DNA of 64,000 bases, taken from contig OY776126.1 of the NCBI GenBank assembly GCA_963675135.1, positions 17,735,195 to 17,799,194 of the forward strand, read 5' to 3'. Made by a program: the position numbers and the translations under genes. Every line of letters begins with the position of its first letter. Position 1 is the first letter of the stretch. This DNA is from Galeopsis tetrahit. Lineage: Eukaryota; Streptophyta; Magnoliopsida; Lamiales; Lamiaceae. A model generated the notes under the pieces. That model was not told the DNA's origin. It worked only from the letters and a program-made list of their open reading frames with translations, and did not search any database. Below are positions 33,674-47,211 of the stretch, in pieces.

Positions 33674-33780
33674 CATGCACTTGAGTCCATAACAGACCAA
33701 TCCCTTTTTAGTTTATATATATAAGACGACTTGTTTTGACTAAGTTTGAAAAAGTCACGAAAATCCAATTCACGCCCATA

Positions 33781-33957
33781 CTTCCCTCCATTTTTCAATA
33801 AGTGGTGTTTTAGTCTTTTTCTCTTGTACGCAAATAAATTATATTTTTGAATTTTTTACACTATTTTTTACCATTATGCACTTCCTTTAATTTTAGAAAA
33901 TCTTATAATTTTCGACAAATTTCACAAAAACATCCTATCATTAAAAAACTGAGGGAG
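33781..33957. mobile_element. Degenerate Stowaway-like MITE, 177 bp
   Basis: The ends are cttccctccatttttcaata and ..cattaaaaaactgagggag, flanked by TA. Mismatches at both ends suggest an old copy. Confidence 0.6.
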
Positions 33958-33959
33958 TA

Positions 33960-36958
33960 TTTTACTAGATTAAAAAAAGTTGTGAATGGCACCGTAGCAC
34001 GGGACGAGTACGACAATTTCTTTCATGGCCCAACACCTTCACTTTCCCTCATACATCCACATCAATTTTCTTTTATACATTTTTAATTTTACATTTTTTT
34101 TAATTCATCCATCCTTATCTAGTGGACTATTTATAAATCAATCGAACTATTAACTCGTTCCAATTTATAATATTTTATCTAATTAAAATTATATCGCAAT
34201 ACAAAATGATTAATCAATTAAACTAATTTCAATAATTTATTATAAAATACTTAATACAGTAGAGGAAAAGAACACTAAAGTTATTGATAAATATTCAATT
34301 TAAATATATTGGAATTTTAGAAACTAAAAACTGCGTTTAGAAAAAAAAAGAAAAAAGTGTCATTGATCATCATTTTTTCTCATTTACTATCATAATTACT
34401 CTATATTTATGCTCATTCGTGTTCGATTGAAAAAAAATCAACCAAGCACCCCCTAATACTTTTCTAGTATTTTTCTTTTTTTTTTAATGATTTGTGATAA
34501 TTATATATATAGAAAGACAGATTGGTTTAAAAAATTGTCAAAATTGGAGCAAACCGGATCGTTATTCACATTGTGAAATTTACTTAAAAAATGAAAGACA
34601 AATTTGAAAAGTGCAACTTCTCCTCTACCTTTGGACAAATTGTGTCTTCTCATCCCTTGCCACTGGGATGGATGGGATGCCCCTACAACCAACTTTTCTT
34701 TAAGTCATGCATGTCCAATTGCCCCTACAATAATCAACTTTTGTGCTTTTACTATTTCAAAGATAGTAACACTTCCTTTTCATTTCATTCTTGAAATCAA
34801 CCACTTTAATAAATTTAGATTAATTATGAATTTAAAATTTATATATCAAGAGTTTTCATGTGTGTATGTTACATATGATTGATGTAACTTGTATTTAATT
34901 GATCACTAAATAATTCAGACTCGTTACTCAGTTACACCCGTAGATGAATTCATATTAGTAATTAATTTGTTTCATGTCTTCAAATAGACCTAGATTATAC
35001 TGGGATTTTTGTCATATATCAACTCTTCTAACGATGATGAAAATTCTAAATTCTTTCAGGTATATTTTGACGTCATTTAAAATTTAAAAAATCATCAATT
35101 AATTAGTTGGTGTAAAATACTATTCAATTCAAATAACTATCAAAAGAAAAACCAACAAAAAAAGTGAAGTCTATGAATAAATTGAGAGCCAAAAACTCAC
35201 CATATTAATTTCCACAAAAATATCTTAGAAAAATGATTCCTTTTTTCAACGCTTTCACATTAATTTGATACAGACATTAATATAAAGGCACTTAGCTAGA
35301 AAAAGTGCTACTTTAATTTTGACATGCACGACGTAATATGTATATTACAGTATATGATTTAATTCTGATATAATATTTTAGAAACCTAATAATGCTTGAA
35401 TGTGGATTCTCTATCACGAACAAGACATCACTGATTATGACATTATAATTAGCATCTATGTTCAAACGTTGTTTCAACTTTCAAAGGAGCTGACTGATTC
35501 AGCTGGAAATTAATTACAAAATTTTCCATAAGATTAATTAATTTACCTTTAACTTAATTGATTATTTTTTTAATAATTATGAAGTTTTGATTTATCTAAA
35601 ATCTAAATGGAGGCATAAGAGTGTGTCTGAAAATTAATATACCAAGTGATCTCGTTTGTTTCCTTTGAAAAATTGAAGAAATCGAAAACACGTACTAATT
35701 CATCCGGTCAAAATCTAGTTATTTGTTAAAGAGATTTTGATTTTATTTAGAACATCTAATTAAACTCGATAGCTGGTTAAATATTAATTAATGTTTATGA
35801 TTGTTTGATTTTTAAATTTTCGTTATTTTATGTATAGAAATGATAATATATTAACAATTAAATATATATAATTATTAATGTTATTAATATTTATATAATA
35901 TATAAAAATTAATAATCGTAAATAATAATTTCACGTTTTAGACAATGAAATATATATATATAATTTTGTTCGTAAAAACTTACATGATACGTGATAGTTT
36001 TTCAAGGTTTTATACTGTACTTTAAAAAACTTAAGTATTACAAAAATTTTATAAAGGTATCATGTTGTATTGTATGACTAGCCCAATTTTATTTCATTAT
36101 ACCACTGATTTAATAATTGACTATATATGTTTAATTGACTGCATGCCCGTGTACACTGCCGACCCGACCCGTGTGCCAGCTCCACTTTCTATACTTTTTT
36201 CCTCTCTCGAATAAAATTGATCGAATGACATTTTGAGTAATTAAGTAATTAATAGTTGAATAAAATTGATCGAATAACATTTTGAGTAATTAAGTAATAG
36301 TTGAAGGATAAATTATAAATTTAATATAAAGTGATTTTTTTACATAAAATGTATGTGAATAGATTTGATGGATGGACCAATAATAAGGCAAGTGAAAATA
36401 GAATTGATAGATGGAGTGAGTAATAATGAGTAACATTTACTTACAAAAGAACTAAGAAATAAGTTAAAATTCTCCATTTCCACCTTAATGAGATCTCATG
36501 TTACAATGCTATGCGTTTATTTAAGATATCATTCAATACATGTGACATGTAAACATATCCAAGAACGTAAAATGGAATATAAAGTTGGTCATATATTCTT
36601 TTAAAAACAATTTATTTAATCACTCAACAAAATTTCCAAAATATTACAATTCACAAAATTGTTTTTGGGTAAAAAAAAGAGAGTAATTTTGACCACTTTG
36701 AAGAGTACTTTCCAAACAAATATCCATAAGCCGTTTAAATATGCCCACAGGGATTAAACTCTAATTAATACACACTCGCTCTCTCACACACAAAATCAAG
36801 AAAATTTAAATCCTACACGGATAAAACCTTTGTTTATTTGGTTGAAGAGGATAGACCTCAAACACAAATGGGAATATACGAATATGGGACATGTTTTGTA
36901 AGCTTAAAATACGTATATACATACGTGCATGCCTTTCATGCGTATTGACGTTTCTTGT
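33960..36958. other. Gene-empty AT-rich region
   Basis: Nearly 3 kb with no recognisable gene or RNA. The only structure noted is a tandem duplication at 36211-36304: about 49 bp beginning ataaaattgatcgaat, the second copy with small differences. Confidence 0.45.
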
Positions 36959-37148
36959 CTTTACTTGAATAAAGTTATTTAATCTCATTATAAATTGTTT
37001 AATCCCACCATTATCGATTCAATATTATACTACATAATATGAAAGTAAAAAAACTTTACTTGAATAAAGTTATTTAATCTCATTATAAATTGTTTAATCC
37101 CACCATTATCGATTCAATATTATACTACATAATATGAAAGTAAAAAAA
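36959..37148. repeat. Exact 95-bp tandem duplication
   Basis: The unit starting ctttacttgaataaag and ending gtaaaaaaa occurs at 36959-37053 and again at 37054-37148 with no difference seen by eye, so the duplication is recent. No function is evident. Confidence 0.85.
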
Positions 37149-37727
37149 CTGAAAAAGGGCATTATTGTATATTTTGTAAATATAATAATATCAATTTTAT
37201 ACTGTAAACAATGTTTCAAAAAAAAAATTATACTATAAACAATGTTTTCCTAAATACGGACTAAACCTTGATTGTTATTTAATCTCAATGAGTGCTCCTC
37301 ATTACTAAGGGGTCCGTTCATACATATATTTGTTCTGATTTTATGTGGGGCCTTCGTCAGTGGATAGCATAGGCGGAGGCAGTTGGGGACATGAAGGTAC
37401 AACTGTACCCCTAAATCTTTTTTTTTTTTTAAGGTACAAAAAAAAATATGGTTCAATATCTTTTCACAAACATGTGTCTAAATTCCACAATTAAAGGCCC
37501 AATAAAAATCAGTAAAAAGAAAGACCCAAATAAAGTTCACATTCAACTTTCAAACTGAATTCAATAGTTCTATTCTCCTTAATCTCAATTACGCTTGTTT
37601 CTTTTTATCATTTTTCGCTCTCTGCGGCTGCTAAAAAACGTACTCCAATTAATTATTTAATTTATATTTTATTTAATTACTACATTTATTTATATTTCTG
37701 TTGGATTTTGTTGGACTTTTAAAATCT

Positions 37728-38856
37728 GGGGTATTCAATCCGGATTTTTAAAAGTCTTTTAAAATCTGGGGGTATTCACGGATTTTAAAAAGTCTTAAAA
37801 ATCTGTAGGTATTCAATAGTCTACGGATTTCAATACTCTATGAATTTTAATGAATTTTAATGGATTTTCTTCAAAAATTATAAATAAATTTCACTCTTCA
37901 AAATCTCTTATAATAAGCAGAGATTTCAACGGATTCTCTCAGAAAACTCTGAAGAGAAGAAAAAAAAAACTTTGTTGTTCTTCTAACAAAAGTTCTACTA
38001 CTAACCTACTACATTTTTCACCGTCATTAACTTTAACCTTTATTTCCATTAAAAAAGAATTAATCAGGATTCTTCAAAGAAATAGATAGAGTTTACGTCA
38101 ATTATGTCATTGGATAAATTGCGGAGAGTGAGAGCTTCACCACAATTATTGCCGTGAAAAAGATTACATAATTTACATCTCTATATTATCGTGAATATAA
38201 TATTAACATGATTTGTATACATCTTTATAATATATTATGTTTATCCTTATTTCTTAAATATTTTGTAAATATTTAATGTATATTTGTAGATAAAGATACA
38301 CTTTGTATATATAAATACCCCACTTATGAACTTTTTACAATCACTCAATGAAATTATAAAATATTAAACGGTAACCCCTACTTGTTTCTTTATTGTGTGT
38401 TATTTTTTCTAATTAAGTGATGTATTTTTTCTATTTACTCTAAGATACGCTTTTGTCAGTCAATCCTCTCTTTAGCTCAACATTGATTCGTTCTATGTCC
38501 ATTCTTCAGTCCCAGGCCGAGGTATAATAGTGATGGAAATGAAGATGAGAATAATAATATTTTTTTGAACTAATATATTTTTGGCATTTTTTCTAAATAA
38601 TTTAGATAATTTTTTTTATATACAAGTGTGTTCGATATACGTTTGCATCAATAGTTCTAGGGTCGTAGTCTATGAAAATTCATGTAAATCAATAAAAAAA
38701 ATGTGTATTCACAATCCTGTCAAATCTATAAAAATCCATATAAATCAATAAAAAAGTCAGTCAAACTCTGTATGAAGTCTATGGATTTTCTAAATCCACT
38801 GACTTTTTAAAGTCAAAAAAAATTCAAGAGAATCTCAATTGAATACAACCCCCTTA
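37728..38856. repeat. Possible Harbinger-like element inside the 2.3-kb hAT element
   Basis: The left side has repeated ggggtattcaat-type motifs followed by ggattttNaaaagtc. The right side ends gactttttaaagtc..., then caattgaatacaaccccc, which is complementary in style. Such GGGTATTCAATT ends resemble PIF/Harbinger MITEs. A TTA/TAA target duplication was not confirmed, and the left boundary is uncertain because the motif is repeated. Confidence 0.35.
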
Positions 38857-38869
38857 TATTTATAACTTA

Positions 38870-39386
38870 CTCCCTCCGTTCCATACTTGAAGGCACATTT
38901 TACCATTTTGGGCGTCCCATACTTGAAGGCACATTACTTAAAATAGCAAAACCACTTTTAAACACTCCTCTTAAAACATCACAATATTACAACAAATGTC
39001 ACTACTTTATTACATTAAAAAGTAACTTTATTACTCCCTCCGTCCGCCTATAAGCTTCCCATTTTACCATTTTGGTCCGTCCGCCTATAAGCTTCCCATA
39101 CCCTTTTTGGTAAATATTTTTTCTTACGCATCACTTTATATCTTACTTTTTCTCTCTATCTCTCTCCTTCTTTCAATCACATCATTTGTATTATATATAT
39201 TATTTAATCACTTTTCTTAATCTATGTGCCAAAAAGTAACGGGAAGCGGCGGACGGAGGGAGTACTATTTATAAAGTTGAAAAGTCTTTACTACCCCCAC
39301 TTTATCTTACACAGTATTAATAAACAATTTATTCATTAAAACTCGTGCCCAATTGGTTTGAGCCTTCAAATATGGGACGGAGGGAG
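38870..39386. mobile_element. Stowaway-type MITE interrupted by a second Stowaway
   Basis: The outer element starts ctccctccgttccatacttg and ends ..caaatatgggacggagggag with flanking TA. Its own length is about 286 bp once the insert at 39034-39262 and one TA are removed. It lies inside the larger hAT element. Confidence 0.8.
39034..39262. mobile_element. Inner Stowaway-type MITE, 229 bp
   Basis: The ends are ctccctccgtccgcctata and ..aagcggcggacggagggag with flanking TA. It is a near-identical relative of the MITE at 27915-28147, inserted into the Stowaway at 38870. Confidence 0.85.
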
Positions 39387-39687
39387 TATAAGTTAGGAAT
39401 TAGAGTTTATATAATAATTGTTAATTCACTACATTATGTTAAATTAATCTAATTGAAATAGATAGATAGTGGTTGGAAACATTGAAATTTGATTATTATT
39501 ATTATTTTATTTTATTTAGATTTTTTTTTATATAATTTGCTACCTTATAATTGTTAATTTCCTATCTAATTTAATTAGAAAATGACGAAAGATAAACGTA
39601 TGTCAAAGAAATTCAAGACAACGAAAAAATAATTCGATCTTCGAAAATTTTCGTACCCCAGAATTTCAAATTCTGGATCCGTCACTG

Positions 39688-41940
39688 GTGGATAGTGGTA
39701 TTAGTCCTAGTCGGTACTTGAACTGAATACCGAGACTAAAAAAATAAGATTGAAAATGGAGGCGTAAGTTACACGAGTAGGTGGCAATCCCCATCTCACC
39801 CTTTGGGGCGTTTGTACTCAATCCTAAAGACAAATTCACCAGCTGGATGGAAAAAGTCCTTCAAATATTTATTATTCTTAATAATATTAGCCAGCTTTTA
39901 TTTGGTTAATTAGGTTGGTGTTAATGAATTAATTTAGCTAATTAAACAATGAATTAATGAAGTAATTTACATTAATTCTGTGTTAAAAAGGGCGTCGGCT
40001 GGGCTTTCTGGGCCCTTGAACTATGTAAAGAATAAAGATAAAACTTTTTTAAACTTACGTGACAAAATTTCATTCTTTTATTTAAAAAAAAAATCATGTT
40101 ATTTCATTTCAAAATCCTTAACTTCTCCCATCGATCTCATAGTACCTTCTGTTCTATTCATGCTCTGGTAGGACGTTTGATTAATTTTTTTTTGTCTATT
40201 TTATGATTCTTGTTTTATTCATCCATGTTGATTTTTTTATTTATTTTTCAATGACGCATTAATCTAATTTATATCTTTTGTGTTTAAATGCATGTTCATT
40301 TTACAGATTCCTTTGATTTTATATTATCGGCCGGGTATTGTCCTTTTTGATCTCTTCATATTAATTTTCTACATATGTTAACTTTGTGAAAATGGTTTTA
40401 TATTATTTATTTAATTGAGTAATATAAACCGTTTTCATACTAAATCTTATCACGAAAATAAGATCCGTCATGTAAACAAATCATTGAAGCGGGTCAATAA
40501 TGTAGATGGTACATCCAAAACACTCTATTTAATTTCAATACTTTATTTTGTTAGTTATAAATTATGTTGAAACTACTTTTAATTCATTATCAACAAGCTT
40601 GTGCTGCAGTTATCGGTAATTCTTGCTTTCTCCGAAGATAATTTTAGGAGGATTGTGTTGGTAAAAAGTGTTGGGCTCTAGTGAAAATTGTTCACCATAT
40701 GAATTTGGAACCATAACATACGCATTCTGGCACACATAGTTCGTTAGTTTGTCGTGTAAATAACACAGCACTAATTAAGTGATACTGTAACACATATAAA
40801 CTAATATCATAACATTTTGGCACGTAACATCCTCTAATCTCTTAGCCACACAATCCATGACTCTACTCACCGATTAACACCTTTCATTTCATTTTGTAGT
40901 GGTTAGACCTCAATAAATTCATTACCTATTTCCTAAATTAAGCCATCAAAGAATTTGGTGTTGCTTAACTAACCTATAGCGTACTTAATGAGTAACTCAC
41001 TATATCAGTATGTAGTATTTATCATAATGTTTTGCACGAAACTTAGACTTACAAATGAGATGTGATACTTTTTTAAATTTTCTTATATTATAGATGCATG
41101 TTCTAATATTACAAAATAAAATAAAATTAGAGGATATACGAGATGAGTTTATTGGGCTTATGGTATCAACTCATCATGTACGTTTTACAAAAAAAAAATT
41201 ACTCCCTTTGTCCAATATCAGTTTTCACGCTGTTCTGAGCATGAAAACTAAAAATTAACAAATATTGATCAGTATTACTAAAATAAATTAACGAAGTGTA
41301 GTATATAGCGGATTTGTTGGCTCAATGGCTTTCACAGCCTGCAGTTGGTCATGTATTGCAATTGCAATGCCTCGGAGGAATACATCCAACAAACAATTTG
41401 TTGTTAATTAATTGCAATTCGTTTGTTAATTTATGATTAAATGTGCAAATACTTAATTAATTTCCATGCCAACCATATATAAAGTTGCAAGAAATACTGA
41501 AAATGGCATTCATGGGGCCCTTGTTGCAACCAATACCAGCCAAGTTGCATGTGCCTGTCCTAATTCAAGACAAAAACTTGGAATTTAGTTAAATTAATAT
41601 ATTGACAACTTTCTTGTAACTACTTATATGTTGACCCTCTAATTAACCTACTTATATAAAACACTTGAAACATCATTCCTTTAGACACGATTTATCTACA
41701 TGCATCACTTTCTGGTAACTACGTACTTAGGTGTTGACCCTCTCAATCTAACATAGATAATTAAAACGCCAATGCAATAAAAAAAACGTGGACCTAAAGG
41801 GATAAATATTTATTTTATTTTTGGTAGCGTAACTAAATTCTATTTTATTCTTCTAATCATAGTCCCCTAAGTACTTAATTTCTCGAGCATTAAAGTAAAA
41901 TTCTCAAGTGGTTAATTAGAGTGTCGTTACCTAAACTATG
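39688..41940. other. Gene-empty intergenic region
   Basis: No gene was recognised. A lone Stowaway-like end (actccctttgtccaatatc) is present near 41202 without a clear partner. Confidence 0.4.
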
Positions 41941-42056
41941 GGGGTGTTTGCAAACTCTATAAACAGTTTAAAAGCACTTCTGAAAAGTAAAAGTTGTGAG
42001 AGGGCAGCTTTAAAAAAAGTGATTCTGGAAGCTGTTTGTAGTGTTTGAAAACACCC
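41941..42056. mobile_element. Small hAT-like MITE, about 116 bp
   Basis: The ends gggggtgtttgcaaac and gtgtttgaaaacaccct are imperfect complements. Inner aaagcacttctgaaaag and aaaaagtgattctggaag also tend to pair. It resembles the MITE at 29308-29728 in its ends. The target duplication is not resolved. Confidence 0.5.
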
Positions 42057-42159
42057 TCTACAAAATCATTGGTTCAGAAGAATTGAGATGAAAATTAAAA
42101 AAGACCATCATATCCATTCCCATCTAATATTTAACTAGTATGTCTCGAATTTGCTTCTA

Positions 42160-42760
42160 ATATTTAGGTAAACCGACTAAACTATCATTGAAATTGCACA
42201 TAAATCATTGAACCATTTTCTTTACACCAAACTATCAATTTTTAACACATAAACTACAAAACTAGTTTTTCAAATTATATTTCTCCTGATTTTTAATTTA
42301 CATGTGCATCAGGCATGACTTTTTAAAGGGGTATATATTTTCATAAAATATTTTATACTCAAGCACAACCTATTTTTCTTCCACCTATTTTGCAACTAAT
42401 TTACGAGCCCAATGCTTAAAATTGTGTTTTTTTTTTTTTTAACTTTCTTTAAACTCTAAATTCATGAAGTGAGGAAAAAAGAGTCCACTAATTATATTAG
42501 TTGCAATATAAATAGAGCAAAATGGTTTGCGCTTAGTATGCAGAGTTTTATGAAAATTTCTTCTTAAAAATCATGTGTGATGCAGTCATGTAGATGTAAA
42601 AGAAATTATAAGAAATTTAACATTAAAATTAATTAGTGGCTTATGTGTAAAAAATTGAGAGTTTCTATACTTTAGTGCAAAGAAAAAATAGTTAGGTGGT
42701 TTAGTGCAATATTGATATTTTGGTGAGTTTAATGCAATTATGACTAATAATCGGAGTAAT
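42160..42760. repeat. Foldback-type repeat of about 0.6 kb
   Basis: The left side (aaaccgactaaactatcatt, accaaactatcaatttttaac) corresponds to the complement of the right side (aaaaattgagagtttctata.., gtttagtgcaatattgatat, ttggtgagtttaatgcaatt). The two halves face each other around 42440. The long imperfect inverted ends suggest a non-autonomous DNA transposon. The superfamily was not determined. Confidence 0.45.
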
Positions 42761-45017
42761 TGGTATCACTCGTGCTTTGTACGATAATTTAACGTTTCAA
42801 ATCGTGTATTATATTTTTTTAATATATTATATTAATTGTACATCTCTTAACTACACATAAATTGTGGCAATAATTTATATTTGTACTGTGCAAAATGCGT
42901 TTTTTATTACGGTTCAATTTTTTTTTCTACTTTTCGTATTTTATTAATATTGTTCCATTTTACTGGATCTTTTACATGTGTTACTCTTATTATTATAGGA
43001 TGTTGATTATTTTTTAATATGATACATACGTCAATCATTTATATAGTGAAATAAAATATCGAACACTAAAATTGCAACATGTGGTTTCATTTTTTTTTTA
43101 TTACGAAAAGTTATACATTCGTGAACATTTCACCAAACAATACATTTTTTGTATAATTCACAAGTCCATTTAATACTCCATTTAAAAACACAATAATTTA
43201 ATAAATTAAATACCCCGATCGACGTGCATGTGCAATTCCCTTTTTTTTTTTGGTAATAAACTGGTCAAATTAAGTGGGATGCACCGTACACATGCAAGTG
43301 CACACAAACAAATATCATTCCACTAATAAATTACTCCACATATAGCCATATAGCAAGATACAAATTTTAAATTGACTAATGATATATTCATAAATTAACA
43401 TATAGTAAGATACAAAATTGTAAAATAGACTAATCATAAGTGTGCATGCGTAATAAACCCGCCAGACGTACAGCATACGCTTCAGTTTAATTTTAAATAC
43501 TCTCAACTAGAGATGTTTGTTCGGAACGAACTAATCATTTCAGTCCGTTTATTGATGGATCGGTTAAAAACGACCGTTTAGTTTGTGGCCCTATAGAGCT
43601 GACCCTATAGAGTTAGGGCTAGTTCAATAAACGTCCTACCCTACCCTCAACTATGGAAATAAGTTATTACACTCCTATATTTTCGATGGACTTACTTCTG
43701 TCTAAATCATTGACCTATTACATTTTCATTGTATATTTTCTATACTAATATTGATTGAAAAAGAAACGACTAATATTATTATTATGTACAGGGAAAAATT
43801 TAAGGGATGAGCTAGTTGTCTCTCTTAGAATTTTTTTTTTTTTATTTACTAAGGAACGTACTTTATTATTTACATACATTTTTTATTTACTTTATACTAA
43901 TATTTTGTTTTAATTTATTTTCTAACAAATTAGTTAATTTTGGTCGTCGGTCATAGACTATATATCTCTATTATTAATAGATGTATTGACCGGCCAGTCG
44001 AATATAAACCTCAATTTGTTATAACAAATTCAATTTATGAATGGGGTCACACCTTTTCAAACTGGGCATTAATATGAGATGTGATCGGCAATGAATTATA
44101 TACCTAATAGTATGCTTATGTATTAGATTTAGCCTATTCAGCGTAATTACGCAAGTTGTGAAATAAAATATAATAATTCATTAAGATTATAATATGAAAA
44201 AATTTAAATGTAGATATATATAATTTAATTATTTTATTTGAGAAGAAATGAAAGAATGGCTAGAAAAAAAAAATTAAAAAGTTGTTATAATTATTTGTCC
44301 AATATTTTCATTTTTTTTTTTTTTTCGAGTTGTTCAATTTCATTATTCTTATTTCCATATTCCTTTATGGTAACGTGGAAGATGGATTAAAAATGAAAGG
44401 GGAATAAAGGAATACATCTCCACAATTCAAATCAAAGGGGAACAAAGGAATAATTAATTAAAACGTGGAAGATTGGGTTAAAAATCCGTTGTAATTAGGT
44501 CTCGAGGAAGAATAGGCTCTGTTTTTACTTCACTATTGTACTATGCTCATACTTCTATTTTTTTATTTTATTTTTGTAAGGGTTAAGTATTCTTGTACTC
44601 AATTTCTTATTAATATATGGCTTCCTCCAAAAAAAAAATAATGAATTATAATATTATACTGTACTATTTTTATGGATCTGATCATCATCAACTTGAACTA
44701 TTTAATTTGTACCATGTTATAAATTATAATATTCATTTTGGCCCCATGAAGAACTTGTCACTGTGCTTCATATCATTATAAAAAAAATTAGGTGAAAACG
44801 ATGTCTCTATATAGTAAGTTTTGAGTCTTAAAATAAGAAGAATTTGTGCAACTGGAATTAGAGCTTATACGTGTTTGATTCTGACAATCAAACAAAGACA
44901 AGTGAGTTTTTCCAAAATGGCTTAGCTAGGGTAATGACGATGACATAATCAAATTAATAAATTGACTATTAAACTAACTCTTACAAAAAGTTGGTCATGC
45001 ATGCCTAAAATCCCCTC
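42761..45017. other. AT-rich region upstream of PME4
   Basis: No gene was recognised. The stretch 44500-44638 (ctctgtttttacttcactat.., ttcttattaatatatggctt then A9) resembles the 3' end of a plant LINE with its poly(A) tail, at low confidence. Confidence 0.35.
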
Positions 45018-45025
45018 TATAAAAG
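45018..45025 (+). promoter_or_regulatory. TATA box of PME4
   Basis: tataaaag lies 75 bases upstream of the PME4 ATG, preceded by a C-rich cccct. This implies a 5' leader of roughly 40 bases. Confidence 0.65.
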
Positions 45026-45092
45026 CCTTACTTCCTAACCACATATCACACATTCCAATAATCCATCATCAACTACTTTTATAATTAGCCTA

Positions 45093-47211
45093 ATGGAATC
45101 CCAAAAATGCCTAATTCTTTTTTTAGTGTTAATGATATCTATTTGCTCCGGCACAAACGATGAAATCAAAACTCAATGTGGCTTCACTCGATACCCAACT
45201 TTGTGTGTCCAAACGTTAACACAATTATCCTCAAAAAATCCAAATATTGATATTTTGCCTGCCCTTCTTAACGTTACCATCTCCAAAACCGCATTGCCCG
45301 CTTCCAACTTTGAGATCCTTAGTGCCCGTTTCGTCTCCCCCGAAGCACAACAAGCCCGTATGGCCATTGGTACGTAACCTTTTTTTTTTAAGAAAGTTGT
45401 GTCACATCTTTTAGTAACAAATGATTTTGGAAGCAGTTTTCAGAGTTTTATATAGTTTGATTGTTACTATATTTCAATCTCGTATTTAATATAATTAACA
45501 ACTGTTTTTATTTAATTTTCTATATTTTTATTAGATTATTGTCACGAGCTCACGAGCATGTCCGTGAAAAGGATGAAGCAAGCCCTAAACGCTCTTCAAA
45601 AATCTAAGAAAAAATACAAATCCGATATCCAAACATGGCTTAGTGCGGCTCTAACATTCCAACAAGCTTGTAAAGATTCAGTTGAAAGTTACGTGCCATC
45701 AAATATGTACATGGGTGAAATTTACAAGCACATGGAATTTTTGTCTGAGCTCGACAGCAACCATTTGGCTCTAGCGAATCGGATCGGCGGAGAAAAAAAG
45801 TTACCGGCCTCTCGTCGGCTACTTGGCCGGGAAAGCTTCCCCGATTGGGTGTCGGTTGGTGACCGAAAATTACTTCAGGCGACGACTGGGATAAAAGCAA
45901 ACGTCGTCGTTGCGAAAGATGGAAGTGGGAATTATAAAACGGTGTCGGAGGCTATAGCAGCTGCAACGGGAAGTAGATTCGTGATTTATGTGAAAGCTGG
46001 AACTTATAATGAGAAGATTAACACTAATAAAGACGGAATTACCTTAATTGGTGACGGGAAATACTCTACCGTTATAACGGCGGGTGGTAGTGTTGGTGGA
46101 GGAGGGTCTTCTCTTCGTGGGTCCGCAACTTTCAGTGAGCTTTCTATACTCTTTGAAACATATTTAATTTTTTAAGAGATAATTAAATAATCATTTAAAT
46201 ATTTTATGAATATTTGTGAGATAAATAGTAGCAAACGTACATCATCAATTTAAAAAGTGAAAAAACAATCCGGATAAATTAAAATAATGATTAAAAAAAA
46301 GTTGGTGATTGACATAGGCAAATTCTTGTGTATGTGTGTAAGTGAATGTTATTCCTGAGTTACTAACTCATATATTATATAGTATTAATTTAAATATTAA
46401 GTGAATGTTATTCCTGAGTTACTAACTCATATATTATATAGTATTAATTTAAATATTAAATAGAAATATATTACACGTATTAGTAGAAAGAATAACTAAC
46501 TTTCAAATTACAGCAATCACGGGCGACGGGTTCATCGCAAGGGACATTGGATTTCAGAACACGGCGGGAGCACAGGCGGAGCAAGCGGTGGCGCTGACAA
46601 TCGCCTCCGACCACTCCGTCCTCTACAGATGCAGCATCGCCGGTTACCAGGACACGCTATACGCGCTCGCTCTCCGCCAATTTTACCGCGAATGCGACAT
46701 TTACGGCACCGTTGACTTCATATTCGGCAACGCCGCCGCAGTATTCCAGAGCTGTACTCTGGTCCTCCGCCGCCCGCGCGGCGGAGGCGCCAACGCCATT
46801 CTCGCGAACGGCCGATCCGACCCGGGACAGAACACTGGGTTCTCCGTCCAAAATTGCAAAATCACAGTCGGGTCGGATCTGTCGCCGGTGAAAAACTCGT
46901 ACAAGTCGTATTTGGGACGGCCGTGGAAGGCGTACTCGAGGGCGGTGGTGATGCAATCGAACATCGACGGGGCGATCGCGTCGCGGGGGTGGGCAGAGTG
47001 GCCCGGCGCGGGCGGGTCGATTTACAAAACGCTGTATTTTGCGGAGTATGAGAATATGGGGGCGGGGAGCGGGACTTCGGGCAGGGTGAATTGGCCGGGG
47101 TTTCACGTTCTGGCGACGGCGGAGGCGACGAAATTTACGGTTTCTAATTTAATTGGGGGAAATTCTTGGCTGCCTTCCACAGGTGTCACGTTCGTTTCGG
47201 GGCTACAATAG
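45093..47211 (+). CDS. PME4: secreted pectin methylesterase with PMEI-like pro-region, 3 exons
   Basis: Exons are 45093-45369, 45535-46134 and 46514-47211 (introns 165 and 379 bp), giving 524 residues. The N-terminus (MESQKCLILFLVLMISICSG) is a signal peptide. The PMEI-like pro-region has TQCGFTRYPTLCVQTL, is split by intron 1 before DYCHELTSM, and ends at SRRLLGR, with a second basic site DRKLLQA. The catalytic domain starts NVVVAKDGSGNYKTV and has QAVALTI, GYQDTLYA, GTVDFIFGNAAAVFQ and YLGRPW, so the catalytic residues are present. Exon 3 is much more GC-rich than its flanks. The last intron is at the position shared with PME1-3. The gene stands 17.5 kb from PME3, separated by transposon-rich DNA. 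Confidence 0.93.
46340..46457. repeat. Exact 59-bp tandem duplication in PME4 intron 2
   Basis: The unit starting aagtgaatgttattcctgag occurs at 46340-46398 and 46399-46457 without visible difference. It lengthens the intron but touches no splice site. Confidence 0.85.

Larger units (their letters stand above)
37368..39687. mobile_element. hAT-type element of 2.3 kb holding nested insertions
   Basis: It starts cataggcggaggcag and ends ctggatccgtcactg. Identical 8-bp sites, gtggatag (37360-37367 and 39688-39695), flank it, as for hAT insertions. No transposase is readable. Much of its length comes from nested elements: a possible Harbinger-like segment (37728-38856) and two Stowaway MITEs, one inside the other (38870-39386). 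Confidence 0.75.

Noticed and set aside
37850..38089. 79-codon frame in the 2.3-kb hAT element as transposase
   Set aside because: Lys/Ser-rich AT-driven frame with no transposase motif.
46657..47106. 149-codon minus-strand frame across PME4 exon 3
   Set aside because: Antisense shadow of a GC-rich catalytic exon; rich in Arg and Pro with no homology recognised.
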